From NCBI GenBank assembly GCA_050050615.1, contig JASFTV010000008.1:1-23571 (forward strand): 23,571 bases of DNA. The letters are read 5' to 3'. The DNA is from JASFTV01 sp050050615 (GTDB lineage Bacteria; Desulfobacterota; DSM-4660; Desulfatiglandales; HGW-15). Below are positions 5,779 to 15,083 of the stretch, one piece after another (position 1 is the first letter of the stretch; each line of letters begins with the position of its first letter). The notes beneath the pieces are model-generated. The model ran no database searches, was not told where the DNA came from, and saw only the letters and a program-made list of their open reading frames with translations. Both the position numbers and the translations under genes were made by a program.

Positions 5779-8700
5779 ATGGGAGCTCTAAGACTGTTTA
5801 CCAGCAATCGGCTGGAAATTCTGGCTGAGGCAATGGCCGAAGTTCTGAGAAAGCCCCTGGCATCTCCCCTAGATGCAGAAGTCATTGTGGTCCAGAGCAA
5901 GGGTATGGAACGCTGGTTGTCCATGCAACTGGCAGAACGCCACGGCATCTGCGCAAATTGCAGCTTTCCTTTCCCCAACACCCTCGTTCAGGACATTTTT
6001 GAGAAAGTCCTGAAGGCCCTCCCTGAACGATCTGCCTTTGATCCCCGAATCATGACGTGGCGGATCATGAAGCGACTTCCCGGCATGCTCTCAAAGCCCG
6101 GTTTTGAAAACATCAGCATCTACCTGGGAGATCCATATGAGAGCCTGAAGCTTTTTCAGCTTTGTTCGCGTATTGCAGATACTTTTGACCAGTACCTGCT
6201 TTTTCGTCCAGAGATGATCTTCCGATGGGAAAAGCAAAAAGAACGCCACTGGCAGGCTGCGCTATGGAGAGAACTGGTCAAAGGGAAAGAGAAGAAGCAC
6301 AGGGCGGCGCTCGCACAAGCCTTTTCTGATGCGGTCAGGTCATCCTCCATTGAGACGAAAGATCTTCCCGAAAGGGTCTCGGTTTTTGGCATCTCCGCGC
6401 TGCCCCGGTTTCACGTGGAGCTCCTTGCAGGCCTTTCCCTTTATGTTGAGGTGAATTTTTTCCTCATGAATCCCTGTAGAGAATATTGGGGAGACATTGT
6501 CTCTGGATGGGAGATAAAAAAAAGAATAGCGAGAGAGAGCACTCAAGAGACGACTGTGGAAGCGCTCCATCTCGAAAAAGGAAACAGCCTCCTGGCCTCC
6601 ATGGGAAGGCTGGGCCGGGATTTTTTCGAATTGACGAACGAGTTCGGCCACGAGGAATCTGCTGTTTTCGAGGACCCGGGTGAGGACCATCTGCTGTCCT
6701 GTCTCCAATCTGACATCCTCAATCTTCGCGACAGGCTGGAGGTGTCCAAAGTCAAGAAGAGCATGCCTCCAAAGGATCTGTCAGTCCAAATCCATTCATG
6801 CCACAGCCCCATGCGAGAAATAGAAGTCCTCCATGACCGGTTGCTCGACATGTTTGAATGCGACCCCGATCTGATGCCCAAAGACATCCTGGTGATGACA
6901 CCGGATATAGAGACCTACGCGCCCTATGTTCAGGCCGTCTTCGATCTTCCGCCTGACGATGCCAGAAGGATCCCTTTCAGCATTGCAGATCGAAGCGTGA
7001 GGCATGAGAGCGGGATCGTGGAAACGTTCCTTTCCATACTCGATCTCCAGGGCAGCCGTTTTGGAGCCTCCCAGGTTCTTGCCATTCTGGATTCCGATGC
7101 GGTCCGGTGCAAATTCGGTTTCACTGAAGAGGAGATTGAACGGGTTCGGCATTGGGTGAAAGAGACCCGGATAAGGTGGGGCATAGACGCCGAAAGCCGA
7201 GGCCAGATAGGCCTGCCCCCATCCTCAGAAAACACCTGGAGGGCGGGCCTGGCAAGACTTCTTATGGGCTACGCCATGCCAGGGCGGGATGAGAAGATGT
7301 TTGCCGAAATCCTCCCCTATGATCATCTTGAGGGGGGAGAGGCGCAAGCGCTGGGGGCTCTGGTTGAATTCGTAGAGAATCTTTTTGAGCGTGTCATGGG
7401 CCTAGGCCAACAAAGGAACCTGAAGGGCTGGGCCACGTTCCTGGTGGATCTCCTGGAGTGCTTCTTCCTTCCTGATGAAGATGCAGAAAAGGAAATGCAA
7501 GTGCTCCGTCGATGCCTCGATGAACTCGCTGACGTGCAGGAGAAGGCATCTTTCGATGACGAGGTGGATATCCGGGTCATCCAAAGCCATTTGATGCAGG
7601 CCCTTGATCAACAAGGCTTTGGGTTCGGCTTTATGACCGGAGGGGTGACCTTCTGCGCGATACTGCCTATGCGCAGCATTCCTTTCAAGGTGATCTGTCT
7701 CGTGGGCATGAATGGCGATGCCTACCCGAGACAGTCCAAAGCACTCGGCTTTGATCTTATGGCAAAGGACCCGAGACCGGGTGACCGATCACGGCGCAAC
7801 GACGACAGGTATCTTTTTTTGGAAGCGATGCTATCGGCCAGGGAAAAACTCTACATCAGTTATGTAGGTCAAGATATTCGGGACAATACCACTGTGCCTC
7901 CGTCCGTTTTGGTCAGCGAGCTCATGGATTACATTGAACAGGGCTTTGAGATTCCGGGGAAGAAGGTTCTTGATCACGTTGTCACAAAACATCGCCTTCA
8001 AGGATTCAGTGCCGAATATTTCAGGAACGATGAAAAGCGGTTTAGCTATTCCGAGGAAACCTGCCGAGTGGCTCAGGGACTTCTGAAGCCCCCCAGAGCT
8101 TTGGTCCCGTTCATTTCAAAGGGGCTTTCCGAGCCGGAAGAGGCATGGAAGGTGATCGATCTCGAGGACCTCTGTCGTTTCTTCATAAACCCGGCAAAGT
8201 TTCTCCTTACTCGGCGTCTAGGAATCTATCTAGAAGAGAGTGCCTCCATCCCGGAAGAGAGAGAGGCTTTCAGTATCAGGGGCCTGGACAGGTATCACCT
8301 CGGAGAAGAGCTCCTGGAAAGGCGACTTGAAGGGCATGATTTCAAGGACCTCCTGCTTCTCACAAGGGCCTCGGGTCGCCTCCCTCATGGCACGGTTGGA
8401 GAGTGTCTATACGAGGGCTTGACTCAGGAGATCGAGCATTTTGTGTCTAAATTGGCCTCTTATATGAGGAGCAGCCTGCTTGAACCTCTCGACGTCGATC
8501 TGCACCTCTCACAGTTCAGGCTCACGGGTCGGATCGAGGCCATTTACCCGGAAAGGCTGATTCAATATCGCTACGCGCGATTGAGATCGCGAGACCTTCT
8601 CAAGGCATGGATCTACCATCTTACGCTGAATAGCCTTAAAGCTGAAGGTTATCCGAAGTGCACCACGCTCGCAGGCTTAGACCCCAAAAACAGGGAAAAG

Positions 8701-9039
8701 CCAGAGTGGTTGGCTTGGGAATATGCGCCGGTGGTCAATGCTGACAAAATTCTTGAGAGCCTCTTGGGAAAGTACTGGATGGGGTTGAAAATGCCCATTT
8801 CTCTTTTCCCTGAATCCTCATGGACCTACGTCCTTGAGACCATTGAGAAAGGGAAACATGCGGAGGATGCTCTCATGAGGGCCCGCAACATTTGGGAGGG
8901 AAGCGATTACAAGAGGGGGGAACGTGAGGATCTCTATTACCAGCTCTGTTTCGGGGACAACGATTGCCTTGATGTAAATTTTCAGAACATCGCAGAAGAG
9001 ATCTTCAGGCCCATGTTGGAGCACCTGGAACGCAAGTGA
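5779..9039 (+). CDS. recC: Exodeoxyribonuclease V subunit gamma (RecC)
   Basis: The 1086-residue product matches RecC in length (about 1,100) and order of segments. The N-terminus LRLFTSNRLEILAEAM...VIVVQSKGMERWLSMQLAERHGICAN...FPFPN is typical. Other RecC-like stretches include the MREIEVLHDRLLDMFECDPDLMPKDILVMTPDIETYAPYV region, FSIADRS, the ILPMRSIPFKVICLVGMNGDAYPR segment, RSRRNDDRYLFLEAMLSAREKLYISYVG, and a C-terminal nuclease-fold domain. RecC holds the RecBCD complex together, splits the duplex and scans for Chi. The ATG at 5779 has GAGG 8 bases upstream and gives the usual start; in-frame GTG 5710 and ATG 5728 lie in or beside the palindromic element and are less likely. recB follows after 212 bp. 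Confidence 0.93.
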   Translation: MGALRLFTSNRLEILAEAMAEVLRKPLASPLDAEVIVVQSKGMERWLSMQLAERHGICANCSFPFPNTLVQDIFEKVLKALPERSAFDPRIMTWRIMKRLPGMLSKPGFENISIYLGDPYESLKLFQLCSRIADTFDQYLLFRPEMIFRWEKQKERHWQAALWRELVKGKEKKHRAALAQAFSDAVRSSSIETKDLPERVSVFGISALPRFHVELLAGLSLYVEVNFFLMNPCREYWGDIVSGWEIKKRIARESTQETTVEALHLEKGNSLLASMGRLGRDFFELTNEFGHEESAVFEDPGEDHLLSCLQSDILNLRDRLEVSKVKKSMPPKDLSVQIHSCHSPMREIEVLHDRLLDMFECDPDLMPKDILVMTPDIETYAPYVQAVFDLPPDDARRIPFSIADRSVRHESGIVETFLSILDLQGSRFGASQVLAILDSDAVRCKFGFTEEEIERVRHWVKETRIRWGIDAESRGQIGLPPSSENTWRAGLARLLMGYAMPGRDEKMFAEILPYDHLEGGEAQALGALVEFVENLFERVMGLGQQRNLKGWATFLVDLLECFFLPDEDAEKEMQVLRRCLDELADVQEKASFDDEVDIRVIQSHLMQALDQQGFGFGFMTGGVTFCAILPMRSIPFKVICLVGMNGDAYPRQSKALGFDLMAKDPRPGDRSRRNDDRYLFLEAMLSAREKLYISYVGQDIRDNTTVPPSVLVSELMDYIEQGFEIPGKKVLDHVVTKHRLQGFSAEYFRNDEKRFSYSEETCRVAQGLLKPPRALVPFISKGLSEPEEAWKVIDLEDLCRFFINPAKFLLTRRLGIYLEESASIPEEREAFSIRGLDRYHLGEELLERRLEGHDFKDLLLLTRASGRLPHGTVGECLYEGLTQEIEHFVSKLASYMRSSLLEPLDVDLHLSQFRLTGRIEAIYPERLIQYRYARLRSRDLLKAWIYHLTLNSLKAEGYPKCTTLAGLDPKNREKPEWLAWEYAPVVNADKILESLLGKYWMGLKMPISLFPESSWTYVLETIEKGKHAEDALMRARNIWEGSDYKRGEREDLYYQLCFGDNDCLDVNFQNIAEEIFRPMLEHLERK

Positions 9040-9251
9040 TAACGCCATGAAATGACGAAGCCCTCCGGCTCGGCCGAGCTCACTGCGGGAGGACAGTCAC
9101 TTCAGAAAAGAGTCCATGACCCTCTGCTCACCCGACGAGGGGAACGTGAATTCTGGACAGCATGGGGCATCATGTAAAAGCAGGCATTTGATAGTTGGAA
9201 AAGCCTGTATTTGATTTATTTTGGACACCAGTGCGGGATCATACGGGAGAA
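9040..9251. other. recC-recB intergenic region with a palindrome and repeat copy 2
   Basis: The 212-bp gap holds a perfect 12-bp palindrome GCTCGGCCGAGC (9068-9079) and the second copy of CAGTCACTTCAGAAAAG (9094-9110). No gene is seen. The recB frame is open from TTG 9195, but the ATG at 9252 is the better start. Confidence 0.55.
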
Positions 9252-12200
9252 ATGAAAACATTTGATCTGTTACATAGCCCCTTGGAGGGAACAAACCTCA
9301 TAGAGGCGAGTGCCGGCACAGGAAAGACTTACACCATTACGGGTCTGTTTCTAAGGCTCGCCCTGGAGATGAATCTCTCTGCTGACGAGATCTTGGTGGT
9401 CACCTTTACAGAGGCTGCCACAGAGGAGTTGAGGGACAGGATAAGAGGTAAGATACGTGAAGCGGTGGTGGCATTCTCAGCAGGCAGATGTGAGGATGCC
9501 TTCCTGAACCAACTGGTGCAGACATATAGAGATCCCTCTGAGGCCGTAAAGTTTCTGAGAGAAGCCCTCATAGCCTTTGATGAGGCTGCCATTTTTACCA
9601 TACACGGCTTTTGCAGGAGAATGCTCCATGAGAACGCTTTCGAGAGCGGGAGCCTTTTTGATACCGAACTGTTGACGGATGAGGAAAGTCTCAAAAGAGA
9701 AATTATCGATGATTTCTGGCGGAAACACTTCTCTTCAGCATCCCCGCTTTTTGTTAACTATGCCATCCACAACAAACTGAGCCCAGAGAGCCTTTTGAGC
9801 CTTCTTTCCAATCGTATGGCCCAGCCCTACCTTCAGATCATTCCAAAGGTAGAAATGGTTGATTCTTCTTCAGACGAAAAAGCGTTCATGGCTTGCTTTA
9901 GGGAAGTCCGAAGTGCCTGGCCCTCAGTGAAAAAGGATATTGAAAAGATTTTGACCAACGACCAGGGCCTGAACAGAAGCAAGTATGGAAAAGCTAAAAT
10001 TCCGGAATGGATCCGGAGTATGAACGATTTCGTCGCTTCTGGAGGCAATGATCCCTTCTTGTTCAGGGATTTCGTAAAGTTCACGAGACAGGAATTAGAG
10101 AAAGCCGTAAAGAAGGGTCATGCTCCGCCGATGCATCCTTTCTTTGAACTTTGCGAAAAACTGGGGGAGGTGCAGGGGAAGCTGGAGTCGGTGTTTGCTC
10201 GGCGGCTCCTCGGGCTCAAGGTACACCTGTTCCAGGAGGTGCAAGATGAGCTGACCAGGAAGAAAAGGGGAAAAAATATCCAGACCTTTGATGACCTATT
10301 GCTAAGGCTTCACCAGGCATTAGCGGGTAAGGGTGGAGAACTGCTTTCCAAGGCCATAAGAAGGAAATACAAGGCTGCGCTGATCGATGAATTTCAGGAT
10401 ACAGACCCCGTGCAATATGCCATCTTCAACCACATTTTTGCGAGGGAAAAGAGCGTTCTCTTCTTCATTGGGGATCCAAAACAGGCCATATACGGTTTTC
10501 GAGGTGCTGATATTTTTGCTTATATGGAGGCGGCAAGAAACGTGCAAACCCGATACACTCTCGGGGAGAACTGGCGCTCAGAGCCCCATCTGATTGAAGC
10601 GACCAACACACTCTTTGGGCATGCGGAGCATCCCTTTGTCTATGACGAGATCCGGTTTCAGCCGTCCGGACCAGCTGAGGACAAAGATCCTGAAATCTTA
10701 AGGATAGACGATCGAACCGGAACCCCACTTCAGGTGTGGTTTTTGGATGCCCGCAAGTGGTCAGAACCTGGAAAGCCCATCACCAAGAGGTTTGCGAGGG
10801 ATGTGATTCCGAAAGCTGTGGCAGCGGAAATTTCCAGGCTGCTGAGCCTCAGCAGAAAGAACAGAGCCTTTATTGGAAAAAGAGTTTTGAGGGAGGGAGA
10901 CATCGCTGTTCTAGTGAGACGAAACGCTGAAGCAATCCTTGTACAGAAGGCCCTCTCAGAGCTTCGCATTCCGAGCGTTCTTTACACTACAGGCAATCTT
11001 TTTGATTCCCGAGAAGCGATGGAAACAGAGAGGGTCCTGGCCGCAATCATCGAGCCCAATAACGAGAAACTTCTCAAGGCCGCTTTGGCGACAGATATGC
11101 TGGGTGTCAAAGGAGAAACGCTGGATGCATTGATGGAGGATGAGGTCGAGTGGGAAAAGCGGCTTATCAAATTCAAATGCTATCACGATCTTTGGCACGA
11201 GCGTAATTTTGTCCGCATGTTTCGTGCGTGCCTTTCACAGGAGAGCGTCTTGACACGACTCATCTCTTTACCTGAAGGGGAAAGGCGCAACACAAACTTG
11301 CTGCATCTCATGGAAGTCCTTCATCAGGTATCTGTTCAAAGAAATTTGAACATGACCGGGCTGTTGAAATGGCTCTCCGAACAAAGGGCGCCAGATACCC
11401 CCCGTTTAGAGGAACACCAGCTCCGGTTGGAGAGCGATGAGAATGCCGTCAAACTCGTAACCATCCACAAGAGCAAGGGCCTTGAGTACCCGGTGGTATT
11501 CTGTCCTTTTGCATGGGACGGCTCCAAGATGAGGCGCTCAAAGGAGCCCTTTACATTCCACGAAGACCGGGACGATACGAGGTTAACGCTTGATCTGGGC
11601 TCTGAAGCAATGGACGAAAACCGTCTGTCTGCGGAAAAGGAGCAGCTGGCGGAAAACCTACGGTTGTTGTATGTGGCCCTGACCCGTGCCAAATGCCGTG
11701 CTTACCTGGTATGGGGCCGTTTCAATGAGGCAGAGACCTCCGCTCCTGCGTATCTTCTTTACCCGCCGCCCTCAGAGGATAGGGGAGATGTTGTCGGTGC
11801 TACCGGAGAGCATTTCAGGGCTCTCAGCGACGAGGCGGTATTGGCGGGTGTGAAGAGAATTTCAGATAAGGCGGGAGGGTCTATCATGCTGCACGACATG
11901 CCGACAGAAACGGGAGAAGCGTATTCTATTCCGTCTGAGGAGAAAGTTCTCCTTTCATACCGGAAGTTTTCAGGGCGCATAGACCGTCAGTGGAAGATTT
12001 CAAGTTTTTCGTCGCTAATCTCGGACCATCTCCACGGGGAGGACTTGGCTGACCGGGATGCCATAAGCCCCGGGGATGACCAAGAGGGAGACGGCCTTCA
12101 AGGATCAGAGATGGAAGAAGCGCCTTCAGGCATTTTTTCCTTTCCAAAGGGAACAAAGGCAGGGACGTTCCTGCATGATCTGTTCGAGCACTTGGACTTC

Positions 12201-12872
12201 ACCTCAAAGGATTCTTCATTATTGAAAATACTGGTGGCTGGAAAACTCAGACAATACGGCTTCGAAGCGACATGGCAGGATGCTGTCTGTGACATGGTGG
12301 ACAGGGTCCTCTCCGTGCCTCTTGATGGGGGAAGAGAGGATTTTTGTTTGTCGGGTGTTCCGAACGCGGAACGGCTGAACGAAATGGAATTCTATTTCCC
12401 GCTCAAATCGGTGTCATCCAGGAGGCTGAGAACGATTTTTGAGAAATACGAGCGCTCTGAACCTCTTTCAGAGATCCGGGAACGCATGGAACGGTTGGAG
12501 TTTGCGCCTGTTCGCGGATTTATGAAAGGGTTCATGGACATGGTCTTTCGATTTGAGGGTCGCTTCTACCTGGTAGACTGGAAATCCAATTTTCTGGGAA
12601 ACAGGGTCGAGGATTATGACAGACATAGGATGGGTGCGGCTATGGAAGACGCGTTTTACATTCTCCAGTACCACATATACACCCTCGCCCTGCATCAATA
12701 TCTGAAACTGAAGTTGCCTGGCTACCATTACGAGGAGCATTTCGGAGGGGTCTATTACATATTCCTTCGGGGGGTGGATCCGAACAGGGGATCGGAGTTC
12801 GGTATTTACAGGGATAGACCACCTGTGGACCTTATTGATGAGTTGAATGCGAACCTGATAGAAGGTGCCTGA
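9252..12872 (+). CDS. recB: Exodeoxyribonuclease V subunit beta (RecB), UvrD-type 3'-5' helicase and nuclease
   Basis: The product has 1206 residues, close to E. coli RecB. Helicase motifs appear in order: Walker A EASAGTGKTYT (residues 18-28), TFTEAATEELRDRI, FTIHGFCRRML, Walker B ALIDEFQDTDPVQY, FFIGDPKQAIYGFRGADIFAY, LGENWRS, VKLVTIHKSKGLEYPVVF and LLYVALTRAK. The C-terminal PD-(D/E)XK nuclease domain is present near residues 1090-1115 (GFMDMVF, then YLVDWKSNFLG), with Asp, Asp and Lys all kept, so both helicase and nuclease should be active. ATG 9252 is preceded by GGGAGA and gives the standard start MKTFDLLHSPLEGTNLIEASAGTGKT; the upstream TTG 9195 adds residues foreign to the family. 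recD starts 45 bp downstream. Confidence 0.96.
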   Translation: MKTFDLLHSPLEGTNLIEASAGTGKTYTITGLFLRLALEMNLSADEILVVTFTEAATEELRDRIRGKIREAVVAFSAGRCEDAFLNQLVQTYRDPSEAVKFLREALIAFDEAAIFTIHGFCRRMLHENAFESGSLFDTELLTDEESLKREIIDDFWRKHFSSASPLFVNYAIHNKLSPESLLSLLSNRMAQPYLQIIPKVEMVDSSSDEKAFMACFREVRSAWPSVKKDIEKILTNDQGLNRSKYGKAKIPEWIRSMNDFVASGGNDPFLFRDFVKFTRQELEKAVKKGHAPPMHPFFELCEKLGEVQGKLESVFARRLLGLKVHLFQEVQDELTRKKRGKNIQTFDDLLLRLHQALAGKGGELLSKAIRRKYKAALIDEFQDTDPVQYAIFNHIFAREKSVLFFIGDPKQAIYGFRGADIFAYMEAARNVQTRYTLGENWRSEPHLIEATNTLFGHAEHPFVYDEIRFQPSGPAEDKDPEILRIDDRTGTPLQVWFLDARKWSEPGKPITKRFARDVIPKAVAAEISRLLSLSRKNRAFIGKRVLREGDIAVLVRRNAEAILVQKALSELRIPSVLYTTGNLFDSREAMETERVLAAIIEPNNEKLLKAALATDMLGVKGETLDALMEDEVEWEKRLIKFKCYHDLWHERNFVRMFRACLSQESVLTRLISLPEGERRNTNLLHLMEVLHQVSVQRNLNMTGLLKWLSEQRAPDTPRLEEHQLRLESDENAVKLVTIHKSKGLEYPVVFCPFAWDGSKMRRSKEPFTFHEDRDDTRLTLDLGSEAMDENRLSAEKEQLAENLRLLYVALTRAKCRAYLVWGRFNEAETSAPAYLLYPPPSEDRGDVVGATGEHFRALSDEAVLAGVKRISDKAGGSIMLHDMPTETGEAYSIPSEEKVLLSYRKFSGRIDRQWKISSFSSLISDHLHGEDLADRDAISPGDDQEGDGLQGSEMEEAPSGIFSFPKGTKAGTFLHDLFEHLDFTSKDSSLLKILVAGKLRQYGFEATWQDAVCDMVDRVLSVPLDGGREDFCLSGVPNAERLNEMEFYFPLKSVSSRRLRTIFEKYERSEPLSEIRERMERLEFAPVRGFMKGFMDMVFRFEGRFYLVDWKSNFLGNRVEDYDRHRMGAAMEDAFYILQYHIYTLALHQYLKLKLPGYHYEEHFGGVYYIFLRGVDPNRGSEFGIYRDRPPVDLIDELNANLIEGA

Positions 12873-12917
12873 TTCGCGACAGATACAGAGAGGCCGCGGA
12901 GAAAGAATTTTTTCATC

Positions 12918-14783
12918 GTGAAAGAGCAGGACAGACATCGTTTGTACCAGGGTGGCATAATCTCCGCTCTTGATGTGCATTTTGCAAACTTTCTGGAAAA
13001 GATGTGCGGAGGGTTCGCACCTGCATTGTGGCTTGCAGCAGCTTTGGCGAGCAGCTATACAAGAGAGGGCCACATATGTCTCGACCTTCCCTCAGTGGCG
13101 CGCACGAGCTTACTTGAGCCAGAAGATATTGATGAACCACTGATCTGCCCCGAACTGGGTGAGTGGCGCGACAAACTGATCAAAAGCGACGTCGTTGGCG
13201 AACCAGGCCAATACAAGCCCCTCGTTCTTGATGACAAAGCCAGGCTCTACCTGTTTCGGTATTGGGAGTACCAGGAAAGGCTGGCCGATTTGATAGAAAG
13301 CCGCATTCAACAACCTGACGGGGCAGGGGATATGGTGCTCCTTAAGCAGGGGTTGGTAAGGGCGTTTCCTGAAAGGTCGGAAGAGGTGGATTGGCAGAAA
13401 GTGGCCGCCTGCGTTGCACTGCTTAAGAGATTCAGTGTCATCTCCGGAGGTCCGGGAACGGGAAAAACAACAACCGTGGCCAAGATCATGGCTTTGCTCC
13501 TGGAACAGAACGGCACCAAAGGCGATCGTATCGCCCTTGTTTCTCCTACAGGTAAGGGTGCGGTCAGATTGCAGCAGGCGATCAAACGCGCCAAGGAGAG
13601 TCTGGATTTCCCGGAGAGCATCAGGACGGCTATCCCGGAAGAAGCTTCGACCATCCACCGACTCCTCGGAAGCATCCCCGACTCACCCTATTTTCGTTAT
13701 CATGCAGGAAATAGACTCTCCCTGGACGCCATGGTTGTTGACGAAGCCTCCATGGTCGATCTGGCGCTGATGTCCAAGCTTGTGCAGGCTCTTCCTCTGG
13801 AGGCGCGGTTGATCCTTTTAGGGGACAGGGATCAACTTGCTTCAGTGGAGGCGGGCGCTATTCTCGGGGATATATGTGATACTGGCAACCCGCACGGCTT
13901 CTCAAGGCCGTTGTGTAGAGACATTAAGAAGATCACAGGGTACAGGATCCGTACCGAAGAAAGAAGTGGGCCGGAGATACGGGACTGTATTGTCCAGCTA
14001 AGGAGGAGTTACCGTTTTGGGCGTGACAGCGGGATTGCCGCCATCAGTCATGCCGTCAACGCAGGGGACGTTGATTCCACGGTTACGAGCCTTAGAGAAG
14101 GTCGATACAAGGATATTCTATGGCGTGATCTCCCAGCTCCTGATGACCTTGCCGAGGTGTTGAAAAAGAGGGTGATTCAGCCATTCCAGGACGGCCTGAG
14201 GGTGACCGATCCCCAACAGGTTTTTGAGCTATTTGAGCGTTTTCGGATCCTCTGCGCGCTCAGGGAAGGCCCATACGGTGTCATTGCCGTAAACGCGATG
14301 GTCGAGCAGATCCTAAAGCGGGGAAAACTGATAAGAGCGGAGGGGCGGTGGTATAACGGGCGCCCTATCATGATTACACGAAATGATTATGACCTGAGAC
14401 TCTACAACGGCGATGTCGGTGTCGTACTGGAAGATCCGTCTGCGGGCCATGATCTCAGGGCTTTTTTCCCGGCCACGGACGGCACGGTTCGAAAGCTCCA
14501 TCCCCTCAGGCTGCCTGAACATGAAACCGTCTATGCCATGACGGTTCATAAGAGTCAGGGTTCGGAGTTTGATCGGGTGCTCCTACTGTTACCGGAGAGG
14601 GATTTTCCGGTGTTGACAAGAGAGCTTGTCTATACGGGTATGACCCGGGCGAGGAAAGCGGTTGAGATATGGGGACATGAAACCGTTTTCCGGCAAGCGA
14701 TCTCCAGACGAACGGAGAGAACTTCAGGCCTCCGTGATGCGTTGTGGGAAGTAGATGAAGGGGGCAGACAATTGAGGGATTGA
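12918..14783 (+). CDS. recD: Exodeoxyribonuclease V subunit alpha (RecD), 5'-3' helicase
   Basis: The product has 621 residues, like E. coli RecD. Motifs are Walker A ISGGPGTGKTTTVAKIMAL (near residue 175), STIHRLLGS, Walker B MVVDEASMVDLALMSKL, LLGDRDQLASVEAGAILGD, QLRRSYRFG, and the C-terminal AMTVHKSQGSEFDRVLLLLP and LVYTGMTRARK. The N-terminal segment (HRLYQGGIISALDVHFANFLEKM) is the RecB-contacting domain of RecD. The start is GTG 12918, with a GGAGAAAG site about 12 bases upstream, somewhat distant. The last codons (L-R-D-stop) fall in the first two units of the octamer array that follows, so the array invaded or grew at the gene's end. The order recC-recB-recD matches E. coli but without the ptrA gene between recC and recB. 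Confidence 0.95.
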   Translation: MKEQDRHRLYQGGIISALDVHFANFLEKMCGGFAPALWLAAALASSYTREGHICLDLPSVARTSLLEPEDIDEPLICPELGEWRDKLIKSDVVGEPGQYKPLVLDDKARLYLFRYWEYQERLADLIESRIQQPDGAGDMVLLKQGLVRAFPERSEEVDWQKVAACVALLKRFSVISGGPGTGKTTTVAKIMALLLEQNGTKGDRIALVSPTGKGAVRLQQAIKRAKESLDFPESIRTAIPEEASTIHRLLGSIPDSPYFRYHAGNRLSLDAMVVDEASMVDLALMSKLVQALPLEARLILLGDRDQLASVEAGAILGDICDTGNPHGFSRPLCRDIKKITGYRIRTEERSGPEIRDCIVQLRRSYRFGRDSGIAAISHAVNAGDVDSTVTSLREGRYKDILWRDLPAPDDLAEVLKKRVIQPFQDGLRVTDPQQVFELFERFRILCALREGPYGVIAVNAMVEQILKRGKLIRAEGRWYNGRPIMITRNDYDLRLYNGDVGVVLEDPSAGHDLRAFFPATDGTVRKLHPLRLPEHETVYAMTVHKSQGSEFDRVLLLLPERDFPVLTRELVYTGMTRARKAVEIWGHETVFRQAISRRTERTSGLRDALWEVDEGGRQLRD

Positions 14784-14906
14784 GGAATTGAGGGATTCAG
14801 GAATTGAGGGATTCAGGAATTGAGGGATTGAGGAATTGAGGGATTGAGGAATTGAGGGATTCAGGGATTGAGGGATTGAGGGATTGAGGAATTCGGGGAT
14901 TGAGTG
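14771..14906 (+). repeat. Octamer tandem array, 17 units of ATT(G/C)AGG(G/A)
   Basis: Seventeen contiguous 8-base units read ATTGAGGG, ATTGAGGA, ATTCAGGA and close variants, with the last two units degenerate. The array starts inside the last codons of recD and ends shortly before the dehydratase promoter. Related arrays lie at 16191-16245 and 17602-17742. Open frames through it (reading SIPQ and LNPS repeats on the - strand) are artefacts. Confidence 0.95.
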
Positions 14907-15012
14907 ATTAACAATGCCGCCGGCGGGAAGGCAATGCCGCTTGAGCTTTGCGAAATCCCGTCTCGGCGGGGAGATGGTGCCTTGATGGTGAATCAGGGCC
15001 CGGGTTGTTGCC

Positions 15013-15042
15013 TTGACATGCTGCAACCCAGAGACCTATACT
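15013..15042 (+). promoter_or_regulatory. Near-consensus sigma-70 promoter for the dehydratase genes
   Basis: TTGACA (15013-15018) and TATACT (15037-15042) are separated by 18 bases. Transcription would begin near 15049, 35 bases before the ATG at 15084. This argues against the longer upstream reading of that gene. Confidence 0.72.
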
Positions 15043-15083
15043 CACAAGGCTGGGTTGAAACAGCTGATTTTGGAGTGATGTTC

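Noticed and set aside
14771..14906. CRISPR array
   Set aside because: The repeats are contiguous 8-base units with no spacers, and no cas genes are near.
14724..15026. Minus-strand protein rich in SIPQ/LNPS repeats
   Set aside because: It is the octamer array read in one frame; an 8-base unit gives a period of 8 residues in any frame without coding selection.
14904..15083. Longer N-terminus for the first dehydratase subunit
   Set aside because: The extra 60 residues are not family-like and overlap a strong promoter; ATG 15084 with its own ribosome binding site fits better.
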